In this document: positions 1-6,284 of the stretch, in pieces
Layout: every line of letters starts with the position of its first letter
Numbering within the stretch: the first letter of the stretch is position 1
Source: CAZDCD01 sp964503885
GTDB lineage: Bacteria; Bacteroidota; Bacteroidia; Bacteroidales; UBA10428
Length of the DNA stretch: 6,682 nucleotides
Assembly (NCBI GenBank): GCA_964503885.1
Contig: CAZDCD010000055.1
Span: 1-6,682 of the forward strand
Reading direction: 5' to 3'
The notes under the pieces: generated by a model
The model's database searches: none
Told to the model about the DNA's origin: nothing
What the model saw: only the letters and a program-made list of their open reading frames with translations
Translations under genes and position numbers: made by a program

Positions 1-532
1 TTACCACTTTATTCATGGTTTCCTGCACATCTTTTGGCGGGTCAATTTCTTTCAATTCGGTGCGCACAATATCAATACCCCAGCTTTTGGTTTCATCATG
101 CAGTGTTTTATAAAGTGCGTCATTGATTTTACCCCTTTCGCTGTTGGCCGATTTAAGTGTAAGCGTGCCGATAATATTACGCAATGTTGTTCTTGCAAGA
201 TTCACGATCTGCCATGTGTAATTATTCACATTATAGATCGAGTCTTTAACGCTTCCTTCATCAGCTTTCACCCTGAAATAAACCTGTGCATCAACGCTTG
301 CATTCAGGTTATCGTTCGTGATTATTTCCTGCGGCTCGGCATCGACCATTTGCTCGGTCACATTTACCGGATAAAGTCTGTCGATAATTGGAATAATCCA
401 ATGAAATCCGGGATTGGCAAAATTATGGTATTTCCCAAGTCTTTCTATCAAACCCCGTTGTGTTGGACGTACTATCCGAATGCCGATAAGAAACAGGAAT
501 ACAACTGGAATTATTAAATACAAATAGTTCAT
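1..532 (-). CDS. SPFH/stomatin-like protein (slipin), C-terminus cut by window edge
   Basis: This is an inner-membrane SPFH (band 7) protein of the slipin group. Such proteins oligomerise on the membrane and are thought to organise microdomains or control membrane proteases, often with an NfeD partner. The reading frame is open from the ATG at 530-532 to the left edge, giving 177 residues. Residues 4-20 form a hydrophobic anchor. It is followed by the family hallmarks RPTQRGLIERLGKY (22-35), PGFHWIIPIIDRLY (41-54), TEQMVDAEPQEIIT (59-72), a V-DAQVYF strand (80-86) and the strongly conserved LTLKSANSERGKIN and RTELKEIDPPKDVQ segments (124-137, 157-170). The coiled-coil C-terminal part is missing. 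AGGAAA lies about 8 bases before the ATG, and an ATG five bases upstream runs straight into a stop, so the chosen start is firm. The stretch looks somewhat richer in G+C than the genes to its right. No NfeD partner lies upstream; it could lie beyond the edge. Identification is very secure; the client is unknown. Confidence 0.93.
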   Translation of the reverse strand, partial: MNYLYLIIPVVFLFLIGIRIVRPTQRGLIERLGKYHNFANPGFHWIIPIIDRLYPVNVTEQMVDAEPQEIITNDNLNASVDAQVYFRVKADEGSVKDSIYNVNNYTWQIVNLARTTLRNIIGTLTLKSANSERGKINDALYKTLHDETKSWGIDIVRTELKEIDPPKDVQETMNKVV

Positions 533-929
533 TTCATTTTCCTTTCTATTGTTTATGTAAGTAGTTATATTTAAGCAGAACTACAGTAAATGGTCCATTC
601 CTTCATCTCCTGCTTCCTTTTTTGATTGAGCTGTATCTTTGATCATCCTCCGTATACCTATGTGCAGACCCTCTTAATAATGCAAATCCATTGCAGTTCA
701 TTGGAGCTATTTCTTAAATGCTAAGTCAAACGGTTATGAATCCCTGGTCAACCATTAAATTCATACTCCGGATTTAAAAAGTGAATGTTATTCAATTCCT
801 TACTTTTTTTGTTAAGGTTGAACGTTATCCTGTTCCGCATATACAGGAAGCCGGTAAGATACAGATATGCCGGGTAATTTTTTTGGTAAACCTGTTTGGA
901 ATTTGCATATTAGCATAAAACAATGCGAA
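533..929. other. 397-base spacer without a convincing gene
   Basis: This spacer lies between the slipin gene and the lmo0937-type gene. It must contain any promoter specific to the slipin gene, but no clear Bacteroidota promoter (TTG with TAnnTTTG) was found. Visible items are a short inverted repeat TGCAA-N5-TTGCA at 681-695, a 6-bp stem TCCTGT/ACAGGA around 828-848, and a CCGGTA/TGCCGG stem followed by a T-run around 851-882 that would act as a weak terminator only on the plus strand. Two very short minus-strand ORFs (21 and 34 codons) occur but lack firm support. The spacer could hold a 5' UTR or a small RNA. Confidence 0.6.
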
Positions 930-1091
930 TCATTTCCTTGATAATTGTTTACCGAAGGTCAGCCTGAAGAGTACAATAATTCCGGCTGCTACTAGCAATA
1001 TATGAACAATTCCCGAAGCATTAAAACTCAGAAAAATAATGGCCCAGATTACAACCAGTAATCCGGCGATGACGTAAAGTGAATTTTTCAT
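930..1091 (-). CDS. Lmo0937-type small hydrophobic membrane protein
   Basis: This encodes a 53-residue membrane protein resembling the lmo0937/DUF5670 family, tiny proteins of unknown function in many Firmicutes and Bacteroidota that often sit near stress genes. Two hydrophobic segments at about residues 5-21 and 28-42 flank a short turn with the motif ASGIVHILLV, and the C-terminus is basic (RLTFGKQLSRK). This pattern of a tryptophan in helix 1, then a (G/S)G-hydrophobic-H-ILLV turn and a final R-L--G, matches the family's usual layout and length of about 50 residues. The frame stays open 25 codons further upstream, but the internal Met at 1089-1091 restores the normal family length, so the longer start is rejected. 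No good ribosome-binding site is seen, which is common in Bacteroidota. It stands alone between long spacers, so it is probably its own transcript. An inverted repeat lies about 80-95 bases upstream. Function unknown. Confidence 0.75.
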   Translation of the reverse strand: MKNSLYVIAGLLVVIWAIIFLSFNASGIVHILLVAAGIIVLFRLTFGKQLSRK

Positions 1092-1169
1092 GATTTCGAA
1101 TTTTAGCTGGACCATATATACATAGTTCAGAAATATCAATAAAAGTACATCAAATGGTACCAGCAAGCA

Positions 1170-1187
1170 TTACACAATTCAGTGTAA
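1170..1187. promoter_or_regulatory. Inverted repeat TTACAC-N6-GTGTAA, possible operator
   Basis: A perfect 6+6 bp dyad with a 6-base centre lies in the spacer upstream of the lmo0937-type gene, 79-96 bases before its ATG. A third half-site (TTACAT) follows at 1191-1196. The size and symmetry suit a dimeric helix-turn-helix regulator. The match is to no named consensus, and an AT-rich spacer can yield such dyads by chance. Confidence 0.3.
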
Positions 1188-1229
1188 GAGTTACATCATT
1201 CACACATTTAAATGAAGTCGGTTTTTCCT

Positions 1230-3068
1230 CTATTGATATTCAGATGTTGCCGGCTTTCCAATTACAAAATCTTTAAAGCCAAAATCGGTAGTGCTAAAAG
1301 AGTTCATTTTAAAGATATCTTGTCCCTTACCGGGAATTACCGGATAAAATGCAATAGATATTTGAAACGACTTAAAAACCAGCTTCTCGTTTTTAATGAG
1401 AACCCCTAATCCTATATGTGAATATACTTTGCTGTTTTTGAATCCTGTTCCGTTATTGCCAAGCATTCCAAGTGAACAAATAAGATATGGCCCAAAACGA
1501 AATCCGATAAAATTCCATGGGGTATAAAATTGCGTCTGCAGGGTAAATAATATACGGCTGGTACCTGACAATGAAGGACTGTTGAAACCATCCAAAGCAT
1601 AACCGTCATTGAGAGTCAAACTATCATTGGAGAACCGGTTTATGCCTATAATAACCTGTGGTTTTATAAATTGCCTGAAGTTCCATGTTCCTATTTCTAT
1701 CAACCCTGTAAAATAGTTTACACTCGCCGAAAAAACTCCCTGCTGTGTATGTGATGCCCGAAAAAAAGTTCCATATTCGTAGTTGGAACTAAGGTATCCC
1801 CATGGATAATAATGGCCTGAAGAAATACGAGCGCCCAAATATAAACGGCCAATCTTATTTTTCTCCTGGTAGCCGCATGTCAGACTGATGACTTTTCCAA
1901 TAGGTACATCCTCTATTACACCAAACCTAAAAATAAATTTGTCCTGCACATATTTTCTGCTTGAAATACCAATGCTTGTCATGTAAAAATTTTCATCAGC
2001 ATAAAAATGCTGTATGTCATTCATTTCTAGGGGCTTTTCGAGATAACGAATTCGTAAGAATCGCACGGTAGAAATAAAATTAGTCACACGATGATATTTT
2101 GTATTACCGTTGAATATTCCTATGGCGCTACCCGCCCAATAATCTTGCGTGTTAAATTTAAATCTCTGCAGCAGCAAAAGCGAATCAGTTGTATGAACAT
2201 AATCCCTGCGAAATTGCTGCGTAAAATTTACACCTGCCGCCCACTTTGTTATGGGCGAAAAAAACGGGCGATCAACCACAAAACTTTTTGTAAAATTTCC
2301 TAATTCATCTATACTGTAATGCAGTGTGCTGCTAACGAAGGTATTGCGGATATTGGGAATAAAATAATTTGTAGTATAAGCATAATTATCATTGGTATGA
2401 TTCCAGGCAAAAGCATTTTTGAATTCGTGCCCGAATCCTATAAAGTTTTTATCAATCAATTGGATCGAAACACGGGTATCTGAAAACGCGCCATCGGGAA
2501 TAATGCTCCATTTATCTAATTCGCGAATAAAAATATCAACAGAGTCGGAATTTTTTGAAGTAACATTAACAGAAAATGAAACATCATGTACATACTTACT
2601 ACTGCGCACCAATCGCTCAGATTCCTTTACAAGAAGTGAATCGAACAGTTGGTTTTGCCTGATAAGCAGCAAGTTTCGAATGGTAACAGGTTGAGTTTTT
2701 ACATGCAGCTTATTACCGGTTTCAGATAAAAAGTTTTGCGATGCAACATGGCTATCAGCAACTGAATAACCGAACGGGTCAAGTGTTTCAATGTTAATAT
2801 GCCGGATTGTTTTTCCTTCAAAGGCGTAGTATTGTTCTTGTATCAGTTTCTTATAAACTTTCTTAGTAACTTTCCTTTTTGGTTTTTTTTCAACCGATTT
2901 AAATACTAAACGGTATATAAACTTAGTAAACTTGTTATGTTTCGAATAGGATTCAATGTTCTCATAAAGGTGGGTTGAATCTGTTTCGGCAGGTATTTCC
3001 TGTGCAAATGCAAAATTTCCTGATAAAATTGAAACTAAAAAAAATATGGAAATTTTTTTGAAGACCAT
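1230..3068 (-). CDS. Outer-membrane beta-barrel protein with one POTRA-like domain
   Basis: This is a 612-residue exported protein, most likely an outer-membrane barrel related to the Omp85/BamA-TamA superfamily. Residues 1-22 are a signal peptide (basic start, hydrophobic core, AFA before Q23). Residues 46-76 are very rich in Lys/Arg. Residues 85-185 read like a POTRA domain: a first strand (KTIRHINIETLDPFG), two helices containing FDSLLVKESERLVRSSKYVHDV, and closing strands ending at IRELDKWSI. From about 190 to the end there are alternating aromatic/polar strands, glycine-rich turns and motifs such as GFGHEFKNAF and YLGARISSGHYYPWGYLSS, as expected for a barrel of a dozen or more strands. 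It has only one POTRA and is shorter than BamA, so it is not the essential assembly factor. The start follows GGAAAA by 6 bases. It sits alone after a 262-base spacer. Function unknown; assembly, secretion or lipid transport are all possible. Confidence 0.82.
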   Translation of the reverse strand: MVFKKISIFFLVSILSGNFAFAQEIPAETDSTHLYENIESYSKHNKFTKFIYRLVFKSVEKKPKRKVTKKVYKKLIQEQYYAFEGKTIRHINIETLDPFGYSVADSHVASQNFLSETGNKLHVKTQPVTIRNLLLIRQNQLFDSLLVKESERLVRSSKYVHDVSFSVNVTSKNSDSVDIFIRELDKWSIIPDGAFSDTRVSIQLIDKNFIGFGHEFKNAFAWNHTNDNYAYTTNYFIPNIRNTFVSSTLHYSIDELGNFTKSFVVDRPFFSPITKWAAGVNFTQQFRRDYVHTTDSLLLLQRFKFNTQDYWAGSAIGIFNGNTKYHRVTNFISTVRFLRIRYLEKPLEMNDIQHFYADENFYMTSIGISSRKYVQDKFIFRFGVIEDVPIGKVISLTCGYQEKNKIGRLYLGARISSGHYYPWGYLSSNYEYGTFFRASHTQQGVFSASVNYFTGLIEIGTWNFRQFIKPQVIIGINRFSNDSLTLNDGYALDGFNSPSLSGTSRILFTLQTQFYTPWNFIGFRFGPYLICSLGMLGNNGTGFKNSKVYSHIGLGVLIKNEKLVFKSFQISIAFYPVIPGKGQDIFKMNSFSTTDFGFKDFVIGKPATSEYQ

Positions 3069-3318
3069 GTGTATTTTCCAATTTTGATTACTTTGAGATT
3101 GCCATTTTATCAGAATAATTTATATTTTCCTTTTATTCTTCAGCTTCACCCCTCTTTTTCCGGTAGCTGTTTCCTTTAAAGTAAAACAACCTTATTAAGT
3201 ATTTACAATAAAATATTTATCTGCTGTCTCATTTACCAGTCTGCAATATGAGGCTTATGCTTCGGCATGCATTATTTCCTATTGTTTAGATCCTTCAGTT
3301 TCTTTAAAATACCTTATT

Positions 3319-3339
3319 TCTGAATTTCATTTATTCAGA
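3319..3339. repeat. Hairpin TCTGAAT/ATTCAGA across the permease stop codon
   Basis: A perfect 7-bp inverted repeat with a 7-base loop overlaps the last codons and the TAA (3331-3333) of the permease gene. On the minus strand the 3' flank is AATAAGG, with no U-run, so it is not a standard terminator for that gene. On the plus strand it precedes TCTATTTTTT and looks like a weak terminator, but no plus-strand gene feeds into it. It could stabilise the mRNA 3' end. Confidence 0.3.
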
Positions 3340-4449
3340 TCTATTTTTTAACCGCTTCAGGCGGATATGTTTAATTTTTAATAATGTGGGCATGGTGTCG
3401 CCAAATAAAAATCCCCAGGGTTTTAAAGGTTCGATGTGATCGAAAATGAGTTTAACAATGGCCGTAAGTGGAATAGCCATTACCATACCGGGAATGCCCC
3501 ATAAAGCAGCAAATACTATAACTGCAATAATGGAAATGAAGGCATTGATTTTTACTTTTGATGCAACTATTTTAGGAACAATGTAATTATTGTCAATGAA
3601 TTGGATGAATACATACAAAGCCATGACTAACAGTGCAAACCAGGGCGATGTTTTGGTGACTATGGCAATCATCATTGGTAAGGATGCTGCAATCATTGAA
3701 CCAAGATAGGGAATTAGATTGAGCAGGGCACCTATTATACCCAGAATTATAGCATATTCGATTCCTAATATAAGCAGACCAATAGAATATAAAGCAGCAA
3801 TTATTGCAGCCTCTATTAGCAGTCCGATGAGGTAGCGTTGAATCAGCGTTTTTATCTGGGTAATTATCTCGCTCACTTCACTGCGGTTGCTTGCACCAAA
3901 CAGCCTGCGGAAAAATTCAATTAACAGCGGCTGGTAAAACAATATCATAAAAATATATACAGGAATTAAAAACAATACCACCAGTCCACTGCCAACATTA
4001 ACAAGTGTTTTCCCGATAGCAGCGCTGCTGGTATTGATGAGTTCGGCTTTGGTTTTTGTAATCCAGGCATCGATTTTTTGAGGGCTTATATCGAAATAAC
4101 CAGAGGCCCAGGTTAGGGTTTGATTGAGGATATCAATAAATTTATCAATTAATTTTGGTAACGATTCGGTAAACCGGCTTACCTGTGAAAACAGAAGAGT
4201 ACCAAATGCAGCAATAACTATTAAGGCGAGGAATAATGTAATTACAATAGCTACTACCCTGTTTAGTTTAAATCGTATAAAAAAATTTACGACAGGGTGA
4301 AGAACGGTTGCAATTATAATCGCAATAATAAGAGGGACAATAATGCCCTGAGCGATGTATAAAATAAATATGAAGGCAAGCATGCCAATGATTAAGAGTG
4401 ATGCCTTTGCATAAAATGGAGGTTTAAATGCTTTATCTATTCTCACCAT
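3331..4449 (-). CDS. AI-2E/PerM (UPF0118) family permease
   Basis: This 372-residue polytopic inner-membrane protein belongs to the AI-2E transporter family (PerM/TqsA/YdiK). Members are reported variously as autoinducer-2 exporters and as Na+(Li+)/H+ antiporters, so the substrate here is open. Hydrophobic segments occur at about 16-36 and 37-56, 65-88, 150-172, 207-232, 234-262, 268-286 and 302-335. An extracytoplasmic amphipathic stretch (91-145) lies between the N-terminal and C-terminal helix groups, as is typical. Family hallmarks are clear: LNLIPYLGSMIAASLP (243-258), FIDNNYIVPKIVASKVKIN (284-302) and ALWGIPGMVMAIPLTAIVKL (315-334). The basic tail (KIKHIRLKRLKNR) is probably cytoplasmic. 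The length is normal and nothing is broken. It lies 114 bases after the 133-residue gene, in the same direction, so it could be a distal member of that operon or have its own promoter. No strong ribosome-binding site is seen. Confidence 0.95.
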   Translation of the reverse strand: MVRIDKAFKPPFYAKASLLIIGMLAFIFILYIAQGIIVPLIIAIIIATVLHPVVNFFIRFKLNRVVAIVITLFLALIVIAAFGTLLFSQVSRFTESLPKLIDKFIDILNQTLTWASGYFDISPQKIDAWITKTKAELINTSSAAIGKTLVNVGSGLVVLFLIPVYIFMILFYQPLLIEFFRRLFGASNRSEVSEIITQIKTLIQRYLIGLLIEAAIIAALYSIGLLILGIEYAIILGIIGALLNLIPYLGSMIAASLPMMIAIVTKTSPWFALLVMALYVFIQFIDNNYIVPKIVASKVKINAFISIIAVIVFAALWGIPGMVMAIPLTAIVKLIFDHIEPLKPWGFLFGDTMPTLLKIKHIRLKRLKNRSE

Positions 4450-4563
4450 TATGATTTGATTTTTTGAAGAATATAATTATTTTAAGGTGATTCAATAAAT
4501 TGCTTCGCTTATTTAAAGGGTGTTCATGAGGATATGCTTTTAAAGCTTTTGGAATTCGCTTAA

Positions 4564-4965
4564 TTAATCCGCTAATGAAGCTGTTTTTTCCTTTTTGCGG
4601 AAAATACGTTGAAAGACATACTGACTGAATGATCTGATGGCATCAGGGTGCTTAGTTAGCAAATTTGTAAGACCAAACTGTAAAACAGAACCAGTAAGCT
4701 TTCTTAACCTGTTGACGGATACACCAACTATCACCCTTTTTGAAAAATAACCCGTGGCTAAACCTATTACAGTAATTAATATATTATTCATTAAATAGGG
4801 TGATGAAGTTGCTTCCTTCAAAGTACTCTTAAGAAGGTTCACAGGCTTTAAACTCTCGTTTGTAAGGTGAAATTGTTTTTTCAAAAGTTGTCCTTTAACA
4901 GCCTGCCCAACCTCTAATAACTGAATTGCATCTTTAAGCGCTGTAGTTGAAAATATATATTGCAT
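4564..4965 (-). CDS. Uncharacterised 133-residue protein, single membrane segment
   Basis: I do not recognise a named family with confidence. The protein has a soluble N-terminal part with helix-forming stretches (residues 9-52). A hydrophobic segment follows at about 59-74 (NNILITVIGLATGYFSKR), with small residues spaced to pack another helix. It continues into a semi-hydrophobic region (78-105, including LRKLTGSVLQFGLTNLLTKHPDAI) and a basic tail (RIFRKKEK). Its ATG lies only 6 bases after the stop of the holin-like gene, so the two are co-transcribed and probably translationally coupled. By position and make-up it corresponds to the third gene of YqjD-YqjE-YqjK-type clusters, but I see no sequence proof of homology to YqjK. 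A plausible inference is a membrane-associated partner of the holin-like protein and the YtxH protein. The gene looks intact. Confidence 0.78.
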   Translation of the reverse strand: MQYIFSTTALKDAIQLLEVGQAVKGQLLKKQFHLTNESLKPVNLLKSTLKEATSSPYLMNNILITVIGLATGYFSKRVIVGVSVNRLRKLTGSVLQFGLTNLLTKHPDAIRSFSQYVFQRIFRKKEKTASLAD

Positions 4966-4971
4966 CTTATT

Positions 4972-5313
4972 TTATTTAAACACCTGTTTAACGATATAAT
5001 TGCTGATAGTATTTTTAAGCCACTTATGCATAAAAAAATGTAAAACTATCCCGACAATACCATAAAAAGCTGCCACCACAAAGAATCCGTAAAAGATTTG
5101 ACCCAGGATTTTACCAGGCCAAAAAACAAATCCCAGGTTGAAAAAAAGCATGAATGAGGCGAACAGCACAAAGACAACAGAATGAGGTATGAATGAGGAA
5201 ACAACAGCCGTTGTTTTGTCAAGAACTTTAAGTTTTACTAACTCATAACTTGTTTTACCGTATTCAGTGGCTCTTTCAAGCAAATCTTCAATCAACTTCG
5301 TATTATCTTCCAT
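4972..5313 (-). CDS. Phage-holin-III-like / DUF1469-type two-pass membrane protein
   Basis: This 113-residue protein has the architecture of the putative actinobacteriophage holin-X/DUF1469 family (Phage_holin_3_6), which in bacteria is a housekeeping or stress membrane protein rather than a lysis factor. Residues 1-40 form an amphipathic helix (IEDLLERATEYGKTSYELVKLKVLDKTT), the usual juxtamembrane region of the family. Two membrane segments follow at about 43-63 and 73-95, joined by a short loop with FWPGKILGQ. The C-terminal tail (HKWLKNTISNYIVKQVF) is amphipathic. Both termini are probably cytoplasmic. The ATG at 5311-5313 gives the expected length; no clear ribosome-binding site is visible. 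It is 38 bases after the cupin-like gene and 6 bases before the 133-residue gene, so it lies inside one transcription unit. No phage genes are nearby, which argues against true holin function. E. coli YqjE is the best-known comparable protein. Confidence 0.85.
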   Translation of the reverse strand: MEDNTKLIEDLLERATEYGKTSYELVKLKVLDKTTAVVSSFIPHSVVFVLFASFMLFFNLGFVFWPGKILGQIFYGFFVVAAFYGIVGIVLHFFMHKWLKNTISNYIVKQVFK

Positions 5314-5351
5314 GTATTCGGTTTTAATAACTTAGTAAAACACATGGGTAT

Positions 5352-5765
5352 CTAGTTTTTTACCGGTTGTAAACCTACGTTTGCAATAGTTAGAAGGAAT
5401 ACAGTTTCCTGGCTTGCTATAAGACTGTACTCTATTTTTTCCTGAAGTGTCAGTAATTGACCTTTATCCAGAATTACAGTTTTTTTTGGTGAATGAAACA
5501 TTAATTTCCCTTCAATTATTTGAAAGGTTATTGAATCATTTGATTGAAAAGATACAATTTCTGTTCCTTCATGCAATGCGGTAAGCACAATCTGTTTTTC
5601 GGGCCTTTTTAAAAGAATCATTGCATTAAGCCCCCCATTTACCCAGGATTGACTGCGTTTCAGCTTTTCAACTAAAAACAGCAAGTCAAAAGTATTCAAC
5701 GAAGTTTTATTAACCTTGTCCTTCTTATGAAGGAGGGGGCTGATTTTCAACATTTCCTGTTCCAT
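5352..5765 (-). CDS. Small cupin-like protein lacking metal ligands
   Basis: This 137-residue soluble protein has no signal peptide or membrane segment. An N-terminal helical part (residues 1-42) precedes a region of short beta strands from about 45 to 128 that fits one cupin barrel: NAMILLKRPEKQIVLTALHEG, then IVSFQSNDSITFQIIEGKLMF, then a strand pair around ILDKGQLLTLQEKIEYSLIA and VFLLTIANV. The turn IIEGKL (83-88) matches the usual G before the mid-barrel strand. The metal-binding pattern is largely gone: H65, E66 and E69 are present, but the HxH pair and the second-motif histidine are missing, so a catalytic dioxygenase role is unlikely. Ligand sensing or binding is an inference. The start is the ATG at 5763-5765; a GTG two codons upstream (5771) is also possible. 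It sits between ytxH (78-base gap) and the holin-like gene (38-base gap), probably in one operon. The cupin call is moderate, the reality of the gene high. Confidence 0.75.
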   Translation of the reverse strand: MEQEMLKISPLLHKKDKVNKTSLNTFDLLFLVEKLKRSQSWVNGGLNAMILLKRPEKQIVLTALHEGTEIVSFQSNDSITFQIIEGKLMFHSPKKTVILDKGQLLTLQEKIEYSLIASQETVFLLTIANVGLQPVKN

Positions 5766-5843
5766 GTTCACTAGTTTATTACATAATACTGTATAAGTAA
5801 TCCTGCAACACTAATTCAGACCTGGTTCACTCTCAACTCAGGT

Positions 5844-6122
5844 TCAACCGGTGGCAGTTTTCGCATCCTTTTCAGCTTTCTCAGTTTTGGTTTTACCTTT
5901 TTCAGCTTGGTCAGTAACTTCTTCCTTTATATCTTCAGATTTTTCGGAAATATTATCCAGAAATTCATTAAACTTTTCTTTTAATGCGTCCGCAAAGTCC
6001 TCCCCCTTTTTAGATAATTTTTTTCGGGTTTCCGAACCTTTTTCAGGCGCAAATAAAATCCCTAACAATGCACCGGCGGCAACACCAGCCAATAAGCCTA
6101 ATAATACTTTTCCCGAGCTCAT
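5844..6122 (-). CDS. YtxH domain-containing membrane protein
   Basis: This 92-residue protein is a clear YtxH-family member. YtxH proteins are small single-pass inner-membrane proteins; B. subtilis YtxH is part of the general stress response. Residues 5-25 form a glycine/alanine-zipper membrane helix (KVLLGLLAGVAAGALLGILF), followed directly by the hallmark APEKGSETRKKL (26-36). The rest is a highly charged helix or coiled coil (residues 37-92) rich in Lys and Glu, containing FADALKEKFNEFLDNISEK, probably cytoplasmic. The length is normal. The start at 6120-6122 places only three residues before the K-V-LLGL segment; no ribosome-binding site is evident. It is the first gene after a 330-base spacer with direct repeats, so a promoter for the downstream cluster probably lies there. 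In layout it parallels YqjD/ElaB proteins, which tether ribosomes to the membrane in stationary phase, though the membrane segment is at the opposite end. Confidence 0.92.
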   Translation of the reverse strand: MSSGKVLLGLLAGVAAGALLGILFAPEKGSETRKKLSKKGEDFADALKEKFNEFLDNISEKSEDIKEEVTDQAEKGKTKTEKAEKDAKTATG

Positions 6123-6166
6123 AGTTTTGATTTATACATTAATAATTTTAAAAAAGGATCAACTTG

Positions 6167-6195
6167 TTTTGAATTTTACAAAATGATTTTGAATT
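6167..6195. repeat. Direct repeat TTTTGAATT twice, 20 bases apart
   Basis: Two identical 9-base copies (6167-6175 and 6187-6195) lie about two helical turns apart, 45-73 bases upstream of the ytxH start codon. The position suits a regulator site near the promoter. The sequence is AT-rich, so chance repetition is possible. Confidence 0.35.
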
Positions 6196-6255
6196 ACTGC
6201 AATCATGTCTATTAAAAGTAGAATATGAATGAGCAATTCTGCATCGTTGCCGTTT

Positions 6256-6284
6256 GATTAACAGTTTTCTTAACGCCTTCTTAA
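6256..6284 (-). promoter_or_regulatory. Three phased TTAA-type direct repeats upstream of ytxH
   Basis: Read on the minus strand, TTAAGA (6284-6279), TTAAGA (6273-6268) and TTAATC (6261-6256) are spaced 11 and 12 bases apart, about one helical turn each. Tandem direct repeats with an 11-base period are typical of OmpR/PhoB-family response-regulator sites. They end 134 bases before the ytxH start codon. No regulator is encoded in the window, so this is a suggestion only. Confidence 0.3.

Noticed and set aside
98..517. 139-codon plus-strand ORF
   Set aside because: It lies wholly inside the slipin gene on the opposite strand, and the product is Cys/His-rich with no domain; the minus-strand frame has clear SPFH motifs.
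851..882. CCGGTA/TGCCGG stem followed by a T-run, terminator-like on the plus strand
   Set aside because: No plus-strand gene leads into it, the stem has a wobble pair and a long loop, and on the minus strand there is no T-run after it.
812..916. 34-codon minus-strand ORF after the lmo0937-type gene
   Set aside because: It has no ribosome-binding site or domain and lies in a spacer; too short to separate from chance.
1092..1166. Longer 78-codon version of the lmo0937-type gene
   Set aside because: The 25 extra N-terminal residues would add a second unrelated hydrophobic stretch and exceed the usual family length; the internal Met gives the expected protein.
3247..3275. ATGC-TTCG-GCAT tetraloop hairpin
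   Set aside because: The stem is only 4 bp, no T-run follows on the minus strand, and it is not positioned near a start codon.
3331..4449. Quorum-sensing (AI-2) role for the permease
   Set aside because: The family name reflects one member; other members are reported as cation/proton antiporters, and no luxS or lsr gene is in the window.
4972..5313. Holin-like gene as evidence of a prophage
   Set aside because: No endolysin, structural or integrase genes are present; DUF1469-type proteins are ordinary chromosomal membrane proteins next to YtxH-like genes.
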